A model generated the notes under the pieces. The model saw only the letters and a list, made by a program, of their open reading frames with translations, was not told where the DNA came from and searched no databases. A program made the translations under genes and the position numbers. From Synechococcus sp. J7-Johnson (lineage in GTDB: Bacteria > Cyanobacteriota > Cyanobacteriia > PCC-6307 > Cyanobiaceae), in contig NZ_JAGQBU010000010.1 in the NCBI RefSeq assembly GCF_024345795.1, forward strand, positions 1 through 64,000: DNA of 64,000 nt, in the 5' to 3' direction. This document shows, piece by piece, positions 1 through 7,990 of the stretch. Numbering within the stretch: position 1 is the stretch's first letter; every line of letters begins with the position of its first letter.

Positions 1-86
1 GTGATGCCATCACTGCTGCCGGATCCCTGAATTCAGCAGCAAGAGCAGCACTGCTTCTTTGCCCGCTCAGCGATGAGCGATCAGGC

Positions 87-890
87 GTGCATTCGCGCGG
101 CGGCGCATCCCGACCCCTGAATGGTTACGATGGAGCCTTTGCCGTCGACGAACTAAACCGGCGCATCCTGACTGAGCCCAGGCTCGCTTCAGATCCCATG
201 GTGCAAGCCGTCCTGGCTGGCGACCTTGGGAAACTCCTGGCAGGCGAACACTTTGATGGCCTGATGCAGATCTTGGCGCTCACTCATGCTGGGATGACGA
301 CCGACGAGTTTCGTGACGCGGTAGAGGCATGGCTCACATCGGCCAAACATACGCGATTTGGCAGGCCCTATGACGAACTCACCTACCAACCCATGCAGGA
401 GCTTCTGCGCCTTCTGCGGGTAAATGGCTTCAAGAACTTCATCGTTTCCGGTGGCGGTGCGGACTTCATGCGCGTCTGGGTGGAGCGCGTTTACGGCATC
501 CCACCGGAGCAGGTTGTCGGCTCGACAGCGCGGACGACATTTGAGCTACGCGACAGCGGACCGGTGCTGACAAAAACCCTCGATTATTTATTTGTCAATG
601 ACAAGGAAGGCAAGCCCGTCGGCATTCATCAGTTTATCGGCCGGCGACCTACGATCTGTTGTGGGAACAGCGACGGCGACCATGCGATGTTGCAGTACAC
701 CACGATCAACAACCCGCTCCCTAGTTTCGGCCTGATCGTCCACCATACCGACAGTGAACGCGAGTATGCCTATGACGCCGAGACGAAGAGCACCGGCAAG
801 CTTGTCGAAGCCCTCAAGGAGGCCCCCAAGCGTGGCTGGCTCGTTGTGGACATGAAGCAGGACTGGAATGCCATCTTCCCTCCCGAGTAG
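87..890 (+). pseudogene. HAD-family phosphatase-like gene lacking its N-terminal nucleophile motif
   Basis: The 267-residue product matches the periplasmic-type HAD phosphatase family from about residue 17 onward. Visible are motif II (FIVSGGG, residues 118-124), the motif III lysine region (EGKPVGI, about 174-180) and motif IV (GNSDGD, 193-198), plus the THAGMTT segment typical of these proteins. The first HAD motif (FDNDGT), which carries the catalytic aspartate, should lie about 20 residues before FAVDEL. The first 16 residues from the GTG start resemble nothing in the family, and the 86 bases upstream do not encode the motif in any frame. I infer a 5'-truncated, probably inactive copy. 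Codon use is less GC-biased than in the core genes. A non-catalytic role cannot be excluded. Confidence 0.7.
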
Positions 891-1250
891 AGGTAACCCG
901 TGAATGGGCGACGTTGGTTCTGCCAGCTATCAACGCCCATGCACACCGACCGCCGAAGGTGATTGGTAATGGTGTACAGATTGCCTGCGGCGGGTGATGG
1001 GCATCGTTGGGCAGCACTTCGCTGTCCTCCGGTTCCATCCGCATGAACTTTTTTGTTTGCAGTGCCATGCCATTGTTGGTTGGTAGCTGCTAAGCGTCTG
1101 CTCCCCCTTGCTGGGCGTCAGAGAATTCCATCTCCCCCTATTTCCACCAAGTTCAGATGAGCTGCATCGCCCAACTAAGAAGTATGCCGCAGAAGATACT
1201 GCTCCCATTGCCATTCAGAGCGGAAGATCTGATCACCACGCTCCATTCCC
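891..1250. other. Intergenic stretch without a recognisable gene
   Basis: Both strands were read. Only short unconvincing reading frames are present, with mixed codon use and no motif I recognise. It separates the truncated HAD gene from the methyltransferase and is probably decayed sequence of the accessory edge. Confidence 0.5.
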
Positions 1251-2036
1251 ATGAATGACACCACCCCAGACCCACTGCCCGTCGGATTCCGTGATGTCGA
1301 TGCGACCGCTCCCGACAAGATCATCCGCTGTCTCGACTCTCTTCAGTCGATGGCAGCGGGGCGGGCGTACAAGGCGCGCGCACTCGACCTTCTTGGGCTC
1401 GAACCGGGAGCCTCCGCCCTCGACGTGGCCTGCGGACTTGGCGACGATGTGGTGAAGATGAAGGCGCGAGGCGTACGCGCCGTGGGCGTCGACCGCAGCC
1501 GCACGCTCATCGCTGCGGCGCAGTCGCGGCACGCCGGAAGCGGCTGCGAGTTCAACGTGGCCGACGCCGCGGACCTCCCCTTCGCTGACTGCAGCTTCGA
1601 GGCGGTGCGGATCGACCGCTCCCTCCAGCACATCCCCGACCCGGGCCGAATCGTCCTGGAGATGGCCCGCGTCGCCCGGCGGGACTCGGTGGTGCTCTGC
1701 GCCGAGCCTGACTGGGGCACGTTCCTGATTGGCGGGCGCCACAGCGCTGTGACCGAACGCATCCAGCACGACTGGATTCGGACATTCCAGAACCCGTGGA
1801 TCGGCCGCGAGTTGTCGAGCCTCCTTGCCGACGCCGGGGTGGGCGACATCCGCCAGGAAGGATTCTGGCTGCCCACCCACGGGTTCGCCGAGTCGGATCT
1901 CCTGTTCGAAATCGATGCCAACGCCAGGGATCTCTCCGTCGAACTCCCCGAGGCCCTCCCCTGGCTCGATGCATACCGCCGGGGTGAGGCATACGCGGGC
2001 GTTCTGATGCTGATCTGCTGGGGCCGCAAGCACTGA
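1251..2036 (+). CDS. Class I SAM-dependent methyltransferase (methyltransferase type 11-like)
   Basis: The 261-residue product has the Rossmann methyltransferase core. Motif I is LDVACGLGDDV (residues 57-67), the acidic residue after strand 2 is D81 (VGVDRS), and the motif II/III region ADAADLPF...IDRSLQHIPDP is followed by an LxEMARV helix as in UbiE/Methyltransf_11 proteins. The substrate cannot be told from sequence. The ATG start lies in good agreement with the conserved domain. Codons favour CTC over CTG, unlike neighbouring core genes, and the flanks are gene relics, so recent acquisition is likely. It stands alone with no operon partner. Confidence 0.8.
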   Translation: MNDTTPDPLPVGFRDVDATAPDKIIRCLDSLQSMAAGRAYKARALDLLGLEPGASALDVACGLGDDVVKMKARGVRAVGVDRSRTLIAAAQSRHAGSGCEFNVADAADLPFADCSFEAVRIDRSLQHIPDPGRIVLEMARVARRDSVVLCAEPDWGTFLIGGRHSAVTERIQHDWIRTFQNPWIGRELSSLLADAGVGDIRQEGFWLPTHGFAESDLLFEIDANARDLSVELPEALPWLDAYRRGEAYAGVLMLICWGRKH

Positions 2037-2122
2037 CCGGTCACGACTGAGAGGACGAGGACCGGCTGGTGCGCTTTTCGCTTCGGGGGCGTTCAGCAAG
2101 GGGTCGCTGCAGGTAGCTGTGA

Positions 2123-2353
2123 ATGAAATCCACGCAATACCAAGCTCAGGACTTGCGACGGCGCGAGATGGAGTGGGTGGAGGTAAAGCTCAGGGTCAAA
2201 CGCAGGGTTGCTCAGGTGGAGGGGATGCCCAGAAAGTAGGGCTCCTGTTCATCGGAGTAAAATGTGACCCTTGCCACGGACTTATTGGATCAGGATGAGC
2301 ACATTCTGGATTATGTCATCGTTCATGAGCTGCTTCATCGCCGTCCTGATTGA
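2123..2353 (+). pseudogene. Relic of a DUF45/YgjP-like zinc metallopeptidase with two in-frame stops
   Basis: One reading frame from ATG 2123 to TGA 2351 gives the C-terminal half of a YgjP/DUF45 (WLM-like) protein: a basic helix (EVKLRVKRRVAQVEG), then RK, a TAG at 2237 exactly where the family has tryptophan of RKWGSCSS, then GSCSSE, a TAA at 2258 where the family usually has glycine, then NVTLATDLL and the catalytic YVIVHELLH. After HELLH the frame diverges and stops, and the usual NHG third-ligand region is missing. The two nonsense codons and lost C-terminus make this a pseudogene. Its 3' end overlaps the NYN-domain relic in another frame. Confidence 0.75.
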
Positions 2354-2435
2354 TGCCGACAACGCCCAGGCGCCCGTGATCACTCAGCTGTGGCTGAAGG
2401 AGGCCCAGGACGCCACCGATTCGGCTGGGCACTGA
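2313..2435 (+). pseudogene. Short relic of an NYN/PIN-like (LabA/DUF88) domain gene
   Basis: A 40-codon frame overlapping the metallopeptidase relic encodes [15 protein letters not shown], which is the first strand and catalytic-aspartate motif of NYN-domain ribonuclease-like proteins. It ends with QDATDSAG, resembling the KNATDSA motif of the same family but with the intervening roughly 40 residues missing. I read it as an internally deleted remnant joined end-on to the DUF45 relic near position 2335. It is too short to be functional. The assignment rests on two short motifs only. Confidence 0.5.
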
Positions 2436-2487
2436 TAACGCCCATACCGGCTGAGTGGCGATCGAGCCCGGACAAAGGTTGAAGCAC

Positions 2488-3873
2488 TCAGAGCAGGTTC
2501 GCTGCCAGCTCCGCCAGGGCTGAGCGTTCCCCCTTGAGCAGGGTGACGTGGCCCGCCAGCCGTTGCCCTTTGAAGCGCTCCACCAGCCAGGTGAGTCCGT
2601 TGCTGTCGGCATCAACGTAGGGGTTGTCGATCTGATACGGGTCGCCGGTGAAAACGATCTTCGTGCCCTCTCCCACCCGGGTCACGATCGTCTTCACCTC
2701 ATGGGGTGTGAGGTTCTGGGCCTCATCCACCACCATGTACTGGCGGGGAATCGAGCGGCCGCGGATGTAGGTGATCGCCTCCACCTCCAGCAGGCCCATG
2801 CCCTTGAGGTCCGACCAGTTGCTGCGAGGACCACGGCTGGAGCGCATGCTGCCCTGGGACGAGTCCTCACCACCGAGCAGGTAGTCGAGGTTGTCGATGA
2901 TGGGCTGCATCCAGGGACCCATCTTCTCCTGCAGATCCCCGGGCAGGAAGCCGATGTCCTTGCCCAGGGGGATCACCGGCCGGGTCACCAGCAGGCGGTC
3001 ATAGAGGTGTTCATCGGCCACCTGATGCAGCCCGGCGGCAAGGGCCAGCAGGGTCTTGCCGGTGCCGGCCTTGCCCACCAGGGTCACCAGGCTGATGGCC
3101 GGATCCAGCAGCAGGTCGAGAGCGAAGGTCTGCTCCCGGTTGCGCGGGCTCACCCGCCCCAGCTTGATCCGCGTTGCTTTCTGCAGGGGCCGCAGACCCC
3201 TGGCGGAAGCATCCACCCGCGCCAGCAACGTGTGCTGGGGTTGCAGCGCATCCACCAGGGTCACCCCTTCGTTTGCCACCAGCGGCGCCTGGGGCGGCAC
3301 ACCTGGCGGCAGCTCCTCCAGGGCCAGCGATCCCTGGCTGTGCAGCTGCTCCATCTGCTCAGCCGTGACCACCCACTCGCAGAAGCCCGGGTAAAGGTCG
3401 GCGATCGCCACCTTGTCGGTGCTGTAGTCCTGGGCGATCAGGCCCACCGCATCGGCCTTGATGCGCAGGTTGGTGTCCTTGGTGACCAGCACCACGGGGG
3501 GCTGGTTGCCCATCACGTCCTGGAGGCGCTGCTCGAGTGCCACCGCCAGGATGTTGTTGTCGCCGTTTCCGGACTTCAGTTCCGGCGGCAGTTGGGCGAG
3601 CGTTTCGCTGCGGCAGAACACCACCTTGAGCATGCCGTGGTGCTCGGGATCGATCTCCACCCCTTCGGAGAGATTGCCCTTGTTGCGCAGCTCATCGAGC
3701 AGACGGGAGGTCTGGCGGGCATTACGGCCCTTCTCAGATGAATCGCGCTTGAAGCGGTCAATTTCCTCGACCACCTCGATCGGAATCACCACCGTGTTGT
3801 CTTCGAAGCGGGTGATGGCCTGGGGATCGTGCAGGAGCACGTTCGTGTCGAGAACGAAGGTCTTCTTCATCAC
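2488..3873 (-). CDS. phoH2: PIN domain-PhoH ATPase fusion protein
   Basis: The 461-residue protein joins an N-terminal PIN nuclease domain (residues about 4-150, acidic positions D9, D105 and D133 in FVLDTN, NGDNNI and VTKDTN) to a C-terminal PhoH NTPase (Walker A GKAGTGKT at 267-274, Walker B MVVDEAQ near 380-386). PhoH2 proteins of this architecture are known as ATP-dependent RNA helicase/ribonucleases, and the cellular role in cyanobacteria is unsettled. The two N-terminal methionines make the start slightly ambiguous. It is divergent from the F420-ligase-like gene, with a short shared upstream region. Confidence 0.92.
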   Translation of the reverse strand: MMKKTFVLDTNVLLHDPQAITRFEDNTVVIPIEVVEEIDRFKRDSSEKGRNARQTSRLLDELRNKGNLSEGVEIDPEHHGMLKVVFCRSETLAQLPPELKSGNGDNNILAVALEQRLQDVMGNQPPVVLVTKDTNLRIKADAVGLIAQDYSTDKVAIADLYPGFCEWVVTAEQMEQLHSQGSLALEELPPGVPPQAPLVANEGVTLVDALQPQHTLLARVDASARGLRPLQKATRIKLGRVSPRNREQTFALDLLLDPAISLVTLVGKAGTGKTLLALAAGLHQVADEHLYDRLLVTRPVIPLGKDIGFLPGDLQEKMGPWMQPIIDNLDYLLGGEDSSQGSMRSSRGPRSNWSDLKGMGLLEVEAITYIRGRSIPRQYMVVDEAQNLTPHEVKTIVTRVGEGTKIVFTGDPYQIDNPYVDADSNGLTWLVERFKGQRLAGHVTLLKGERSALAELAANLL

Positions 3874-3981
3874 CCACGCCGCAATGGCTGTTCCGTGAAC
3901 CTAGGCCGCAGCGGTGTCCACCCCGCCAGCCCCTGGCGCCAGACACGACCTACGCTCCCGCAGAACCGGCGCCCCTGCCCC

Positions 3982-5202
3982 TTGCCGACCCTGCCTCCAA
4001 CGCTCTGCGCGCTGCTTCTGCTGGCGCTGCTCTTCGGCCTCACCCTGCTCTGGCTGGAGTTGCGCCACCGCCTGCGGCCGGCCTCACCCCTTTGCCTGAG
4101 TTCGGGCCCCTGGACCACCAGCTGGAGCAACGAGGGAGCAGTGACGCTGGAGGGCAGCTTCCGGATCGACAACCCCCATGCCCGCATGGAGGTGATGGTG
4201 CCGGAACTTCAGCTCCGCCCCACCGTGCTCGGCCGGCAGGACCTCTCAAGCCTGCAGGTGAGCACCACCGTCGTCGCCGACCATCCCGATGAGCCGAGCC
4301 GGCCCGATGGCTACTGGGCGGCCTACATCGTCAAGGGGCACAAGAGCACCCAGCTCAAGGCCACGGTGAGCATCAGCCTGCCGGCCGGAGCGAGCGGACC
4401 TGGCCCCAAAGAGCGCCACACCCTTCTGGAGGAGCTGCTCGACACCCTCTGGCTGGATGTGATCTGGGTGAACTACGGACCATTCGGGCGTCTGGAGCGC
4501 CGCCAGGGCTTCCTGGTGCCGGTTCGCCATCCCGCACCGCTCGATCCGGCCAGCGCTGCCTGGCGAAACGGTGATGGCTGCCAGGTCTTGCCGGTGCCCA
4601 CCCACCTGCTGGGGGTGCTGGATGATCCCGCCGAAGTGCTGCGCCGCTATGCCGGTCCGGTGCTGCGTCCCGGCGACATCCTCACCATCGGCGAAACGCC
4701 CCTGGCGGTGATCCAGGGCCGCTATCAACACCCGTCAATGGTGGAGCCCTCCTGCCTGGCCCGGCTGCTCTGCCGCGTCTTCCATCCCACCAGCAGCCTG
4801 GCCACGGCCTGCGGTCTGCAGAGCCTGATCGACACCGTTGGGCCGGCGCGGGTTCTCTGTGCCTGGCTGGCCGGCAGCCTGATGAAGCTGGTGGGCAGCA
4901 AAGGCGGCTTCTACCGCCTCGCCGGTGACCAGGCCCGGCTGATCGACGACATCACCGGCACCACTCCCCCCTACGACCAGACGATCGTGCTCGGTCCCGA
5001 TCAGCCCGAACGCAGCTGCCAGGAGCTGGCCCAGGCCCTGGGGGTGCCTGTGGCCGTGGTCGACGTCAACGATCTCGGCCGGGTCAAGGTGCTGGCTTCG
5101 AGCGCGGGCTGCGACGAGAACCTGCTGAAGCGTGCTCTGCGTCCCAATCCGGCCGGCAACGCCAACGAACGCACACCCCTGGTGCTGGTGCGACCGGCCT
5201 GA
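3982..5202 (+). CDS. Membrane-anchored F420-0:gamma-glutamyl ligase-like protein
   Basis: Cyanobacteria carry a conserved protein annotated as F420-0:gamma-glutamyl ligase-like, and this product reads as one. An N-terminal hydrophobic segment (LCALLLLALLFGLTLLWLEL) acts as a membrane anchor. A beta-rich domain follows with IDNPHARMEVMVPE, and the C-terminal CofE-like part includes GDILTIGETPLAVIQGRY and GSKGGFYRLAGDQARLIDD. The pathway for coenzyme F420 is not visible nearby, so the real substrate is unknown. The reading frame is open from 3829, but that would overlap phoH2. TTG 3982, directly before the anchor, is my choice, and GTG 3895 is the alternative. Confidence 0.75.
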   Translation: MPTLPPTLCALLLLALLFGLTLLWLELRHRLRPASPLCLSSGPWTTSWSNEGAVTLEGSFRIDNPHARMEVMVPELQLRPTVLGRQDLSSLQVSTTVVADHPDEPSRPDGYWAAYIVKGHKSTQLKATVSISLPAGASGPGPKERHTLLEELLDTLWLDVIWVNYGPFGRLERRQGFLVPVRHPAPLDPASAAWRNGDGCQVLPVPTHLLGVLDDPAEVLRRYAGPVLRPGDILTIGETPLAVIQGRYQHPSMVEPSCLARLLCRVFHPTSSLATACGLQSLIDTVGPARVLCAWLAGSLMKLVGSKGGFYRLAGDQARLIDDITGTTPPYDQTIVLGPDQPERSCQELAQALGVPVAVVDVNDLGRVKVLASSAGCDENLLKRALRPNPAGNANERTPLVLVRPA

Positions 5203-5255
5203 AGCCTCAAGGCTCCTGTCTCGCCCCGATACAGTTGGTCATCAGCGGTTCTTCC

Positions 5256-6407
5256 GTGCGTCACCCCACGTCATCCCGTTCCCCGGGAGGTGATTCACCC
5301 ATCGCCCCCGGGGAGGTGCAGGTTGAACCCCTGCAGGGTTGGATGCTGCCGCACCTGCAGGACGCAGCTGTCCTCGATCTGCAACCCCTGCTCCAGAAAG
5401 CTCTCTTGCTTCAGACCCCGGAGCGGCTGCTGAGCACCCTGGTGCGGCGGCCACCCCTGGCCCCTGAAGTGCTGGTGGCCCACCGCGGCGGCGATCGCCT
5501 GCTGGGCCTGAGCGTGGTGCGGCGTCTCAACCGCAGCGGCAGTTGCTGGGGAGTGGAGGAATTGCGGCTCTGCCGCGAAGCCCTCAGCGAACCGGGCTCT
5601 CCCACCGCCAGACAGGTGGAGGGAGCCCTGCTGCGCGAGGCTCTGCACCGCTGCCCCGGGGCCTCCAGCTGGATCACCAGGGTTCCGACAGGGCATCAGG
5701 ATCGCCTGGCCCTGCTGCGGGAGCAGGGGTTCCAGCCGCTGCTCCAGGAAACCCTCTGGTACTGGGAGCCCGATCCGGCTAATGCAGGCACCAGCCAGCC
5801 GGCGGCCGCGCCACCCAGCGACGATCTGCAGCTGCGGCCCCTCAACCGCCGCAGCGCCCCCCTGCTCTGGCACCTGGAGCAGGCCACCTGCCCGGCCCAG
5901 TTGCGCCAGCTGCTCGATCGCCGCATCGAAGACGTCCTCGATCAGAGCGAAGGGCAGGGGCTGCTTTGGATCGACCCCAGCCGCCAGCAGGCTGTGGCGG
6001 CTGTGCGACGGCTGCGCAGCCACCGCCTCGGTCCAGCGGAGCTGGAGGTGACCCTCCACCCCGGTTGGGCCCACCTGCATGGCTCCGCCCTGGCTCATCT
6101 GGTGCGGCAGCAGGCACGTGGATTTTCGCCCCTGCGCCTGCGCAGTGACACTGACGATCACGAGCGCGAGCGCTGGCTGAGCCTCCTTGGCGCGGTGGCG
6201 GAGGGGGAGGAACTGCTGATGGCGCGCAGCGTCTGGCGGCGCCAGGACTCCCGCGTTCTCAGCCGCCAGTCCTGGCGGCTCGACACCGTGCTGGACCCCT
6301 TCAAGCCTCGTCGCCGACCTGTTCCCACCCCGCTGCAGCGGGGAGTGGGCGGCCACCACGGCCCCCAATCCCTCGGTTGCCCCCAGTCCCTGGGCAGCGA
6401 CCGTTGA
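5256..6407 (+). CDS. Conserved picocyanobacterial protein, GNAT-acetyltransferase-like
   Basis: The product is about 383 residues and has two similar halves. Each contains an LLALREQGFQPLLQETLWYWEP-like or RSHRLGPAELEVTLHPGW-like stretch that recalls the GNAT acetyltransferase fold, but no clear acetyl-CoA P-loop is visible. The C-terminus is basic and Pro-rich. The function is unknown. The start is uncertain: TTG 5235 and GTG 5256 are both in frame, and the second is preferred because the first residues are low-complexity. It overlaps ruvX by four bases (TTGA), so the two are probably co-transcribed. Confidence 0.65.
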   Translation: MRHPTSSRSPGGDSPIAPGEVQVEPLQGWMLPHLQDAAVLDLQPLLQKALLLQTPERLLSTLVRRPPLAPEVLVAHRGGDRLLGLSVVRRLNRSGSCWGVEELRLCREALSEPGSPTARQVEGALLREALHRCPGASSWITRVPTGHQDRLALLREQGFQPLLQETLWYWEPDPANAGTSQPAAAPPSDDLQLRPLNRRSAPLLWHLEQATCPAQLRQLLDRRIEDVLDQSEGQGLLWIDPSRQQAVAAVRRLRSHRLGPAELEVTLHPGWAHLHGSALAHLVRQQARGFSPLRLRSDTDDHERERWLSLLGAVAEGEELLMARSVWRRQDSRVLSRQSWRLDTVLDPFKPRRRPVPTPLQRGVGGHHGPQSLGCPQSLGSDR

Positions 6408-6889
6408 GCCGCCAGCCGCCGCCGCCCCGCTCCGTTCTTGCACTCGATGTGGGCCGGCGGCGGATCGGCCTGGCCGGCTGCGACCCGCTCGGCCTGACCG
6501 TCACCCCCCTGCCCCCCCTGGCCCGGGGAGCCTTCCCCGCTGATCTCGAGCGGCTGCGCCCCCTGGTGGCCCAGCGGCGTGTGCAGGCCCTGGTGGTGGG
6601 GCTGCCCCTTGATGCCAGCCAGCAGCTCACCGTCCAGGCCAGACATTGCCGCCGCTACGGCCAGCGCCTGGCCCAGGCTCTGGCTCTGCCCCTGGCCTGG
6701 GTGGATGAACACGGCAGCAGCTGGGAGGCGGGCGAGAGTCGCGGGCTGCATGGAGATCGCAGCGGCCAGCTCGACAGTGCCGCGGCGGCCCTGCTGCTTG
6801 AGCAGTGGCTGCGGGAAGGCCCCGAGGCCCGTCCGGTCAGCCCAGCGACACCGAGACTCGACCAGCCGGCAGGCGTTACGACATTCTGA
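6404..6889 (+). CDS. ruvX: Putative pre-16S rRNA nuclease / Holliday-junction resolvase-like YqgF
   Basis: The product has the RNase H-like YqgF fold: first strand with catalytic aspartate VLALDVGRRRIGLAG, middle motif ALVVGLPLDA, then WVDEHGSSWEA in place of the usual DERxTS-EA, and the C-terminal DSAAAALLLEQWL. The family processes pre-16S rRNA ends and is essential in some bacteria. The open frame begins at 6377, but a TTG at 6404 overlapping the preceding stop (TTGA) gives 161 residues and places the domain correctly. It lies between a GNAT-like gene and the DUF3727 gene in a tight same-strand run. Confidence 0.85.
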   Translation: MSRQPPPPRSVLALDVGRRRIGLAGCDPLGLTVTPLPPLARGAFPADLERLRPLVAQRRVQALVVGLPLDASQQLTVQARHCRRYGQRLAQALALPLAWVDEHGSSWEAGESRGLHGDRSGQLDSAAAALLLEQWLREGPEARPVSPATPRLDQPAGVTTF

Positions 6890-6908
6890 TGCGAACTGCT
6901 GATTCCCC

Positions 6909-7478
6909 ATGAGTGCCGAAGGACCGTCGATCAGCGGATCCGGTGACGTGCCCACGGTGCTTGTTCGTGATGGCCAGAACCGCCAGCTGCTCTGCTTTCT
7001 CGAGCAACTGATCCCCCTCGATGGACATGACTACGCCCTGCTTACACCGGTGGACACCCCGGTGTGCCTGGTGCGCATCGCCGAGGACGACGACGACGAG
7101 GACGAGGTGGTCGAAGAGGTTGATGCCGCCGAGTCGATCCTCAGCGTGGCCGATGTGGTGCTGCAGGAGCACGACCTGACCCTGGTGCGCTCGGCGGTGA
7201 CCCTCACCGTGAGCGGTGAGCTGGAGGAACCGGACCCTGAGGACTTGGAAGACGACCTTCAGGGCGACGGCGATGGCGACGAGGAGACCGATCTCTACGA
7301 GATGCTGATTCAGTTCCGCGCCGAAGACCGGGAATACGGGCTTTACATCCCCCTTGATCCCTTCTTCGTGGTGGCCCGCATGGTGAACAATGAAGCCGTG
7401 CTGGTGGAAGGCGAGGAATTCGAGCGGGTGCAGCCGCGCATCGAGGCCGAGCTCGACGATCGGGAGAGCGTTGGGTGA
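6909..7478 (+). CDS. DUF3727 domain protein
   Basis: This 189-residue, very acidic protein matches the cyanobacterium/plastid DUF3727 layout. The N-terminal half has VLVRDGQNRQLLCFLEQ and the C-terminal half YGLYIPLDPFFVVARMVN. The halves are linked by two acidic stretches (EDDDDEDEVVEEVD and EEPDPEDLEDDLQGDGDGDEE). It has no membrane segment or catalytic motif. The function is not known. It overlaps yqeG by four bases (GTGA), which suggests one transcript with ruvX, yqeG and proB. Confidence 0.85.
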   Translation: MSAEGPSISGSGDVPTVLVRDGQNRQLLCFLEQLIPLDGHDYALLTPVDTPVCLVRIAEDDDDEDEVVEEVDAAESILSVADVVLQEHDLTLVRSAVTLTVSGELEEPDPEDLEDDLQGDGDGDEETDLYEMLIQFRAEDREYGLYIPLDPFFVVARMVNNEAVLVEGEEFERVQPRIEAELDDRESVG

Positions 7479-7990
7479 AGCTCCAGCAGCTGTTGCGCCC
7501 TGACTGGATGCTGAGCACGACGCTTGCCCATGTGCCGCTGGAGAACCTGCTCGATCGCGGAATCCGCGCCCTGGTTCTTGATGTGGACCGCACCCTGCTC
7601 CCCCGCCGCCAGGCCGAGATGCCCCCGCTGATGGAGGCGTGGCTGCGGCAGGCCAAGGATCGTCTGCGACTGCATCTGTTCAGCAACAATCCCTCGCGGC
7701 GAAGGATCGGCTCGGTGGCCCAGCGCCTGGATCTGCCCTTCACCACCTCGGCGGGCAAACCTCGACGCAGCGCCCTGCGCCGGGTGCTGGCCGACCTCGA
7801 CCTTCCCCCCGCTCAGGTGGCTCTGGCCGGTGATCGCCTCTTCACCGACGTCCTGGTGGGCAATCGCCTCGGTCTGTTCACAGTGCTGGTCAAGCCCATC
7901 GGTCCGGAGGGTCGACCCTGTCAGCAGGATCGGGTCCAGCGCCTGGAGGTGCGTCTGGCACGGCTGGTGGGCACCGAGTTGAGCCGATGA
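7475..7990 (+). CDS. YqeG-family HAD IIIA phosphatase
   Basis: The 171-residue HAD phosphatase has the nucleophile motif LVLDVDRTLLPRR, motif II LFSNNPS, the lysine in SAGKPRR and motif IV GDRLFTDVLVGN. This is the YqeG/PGP1-like family, whose plastid and yeast relatives dephosphorylate phosphatidylglycerophosphate. That would fit phosphatidylglycerol supply for thylakoids, but it is inferred. The GTG start overlaps the DUF3727 stop, and the stop overlaps the proB start (ATGA). Confidence 0.87.
   Translation: MKLQQLLRPDWMLSTTLAHVPLENLLDRGIRALVLDVDRTLLPRRQAEMPPLMEAWLRQAKDRLRLHLFSNNPSRRRIGSVAQRLDLPFTTSAGKPRRSALRRVLADLDLPPAQVALAGDRLFTDVLVGNRLGLFTVLVKPIGPEGRPCQQDRVQRLEVRLARLVGTELSR

Noticed and set aside
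814-1068. Minus-strand frame with NDAHHPPQAIC, possible transposase remnant
   Set aside because: It resembles no transposase I can name and overlaps the end of the HAD-like frame. No terminal repeats were seen.
2548-3741. Long antisense frame (397 codons) opposite phoH2
   Set aside because: It mirrors the coding frame of a gene with clear PIN and PhoH motifs, and its own product has no domain and is His/Gln/Gly-rich, as expected of antisense in GC-rich DNA.
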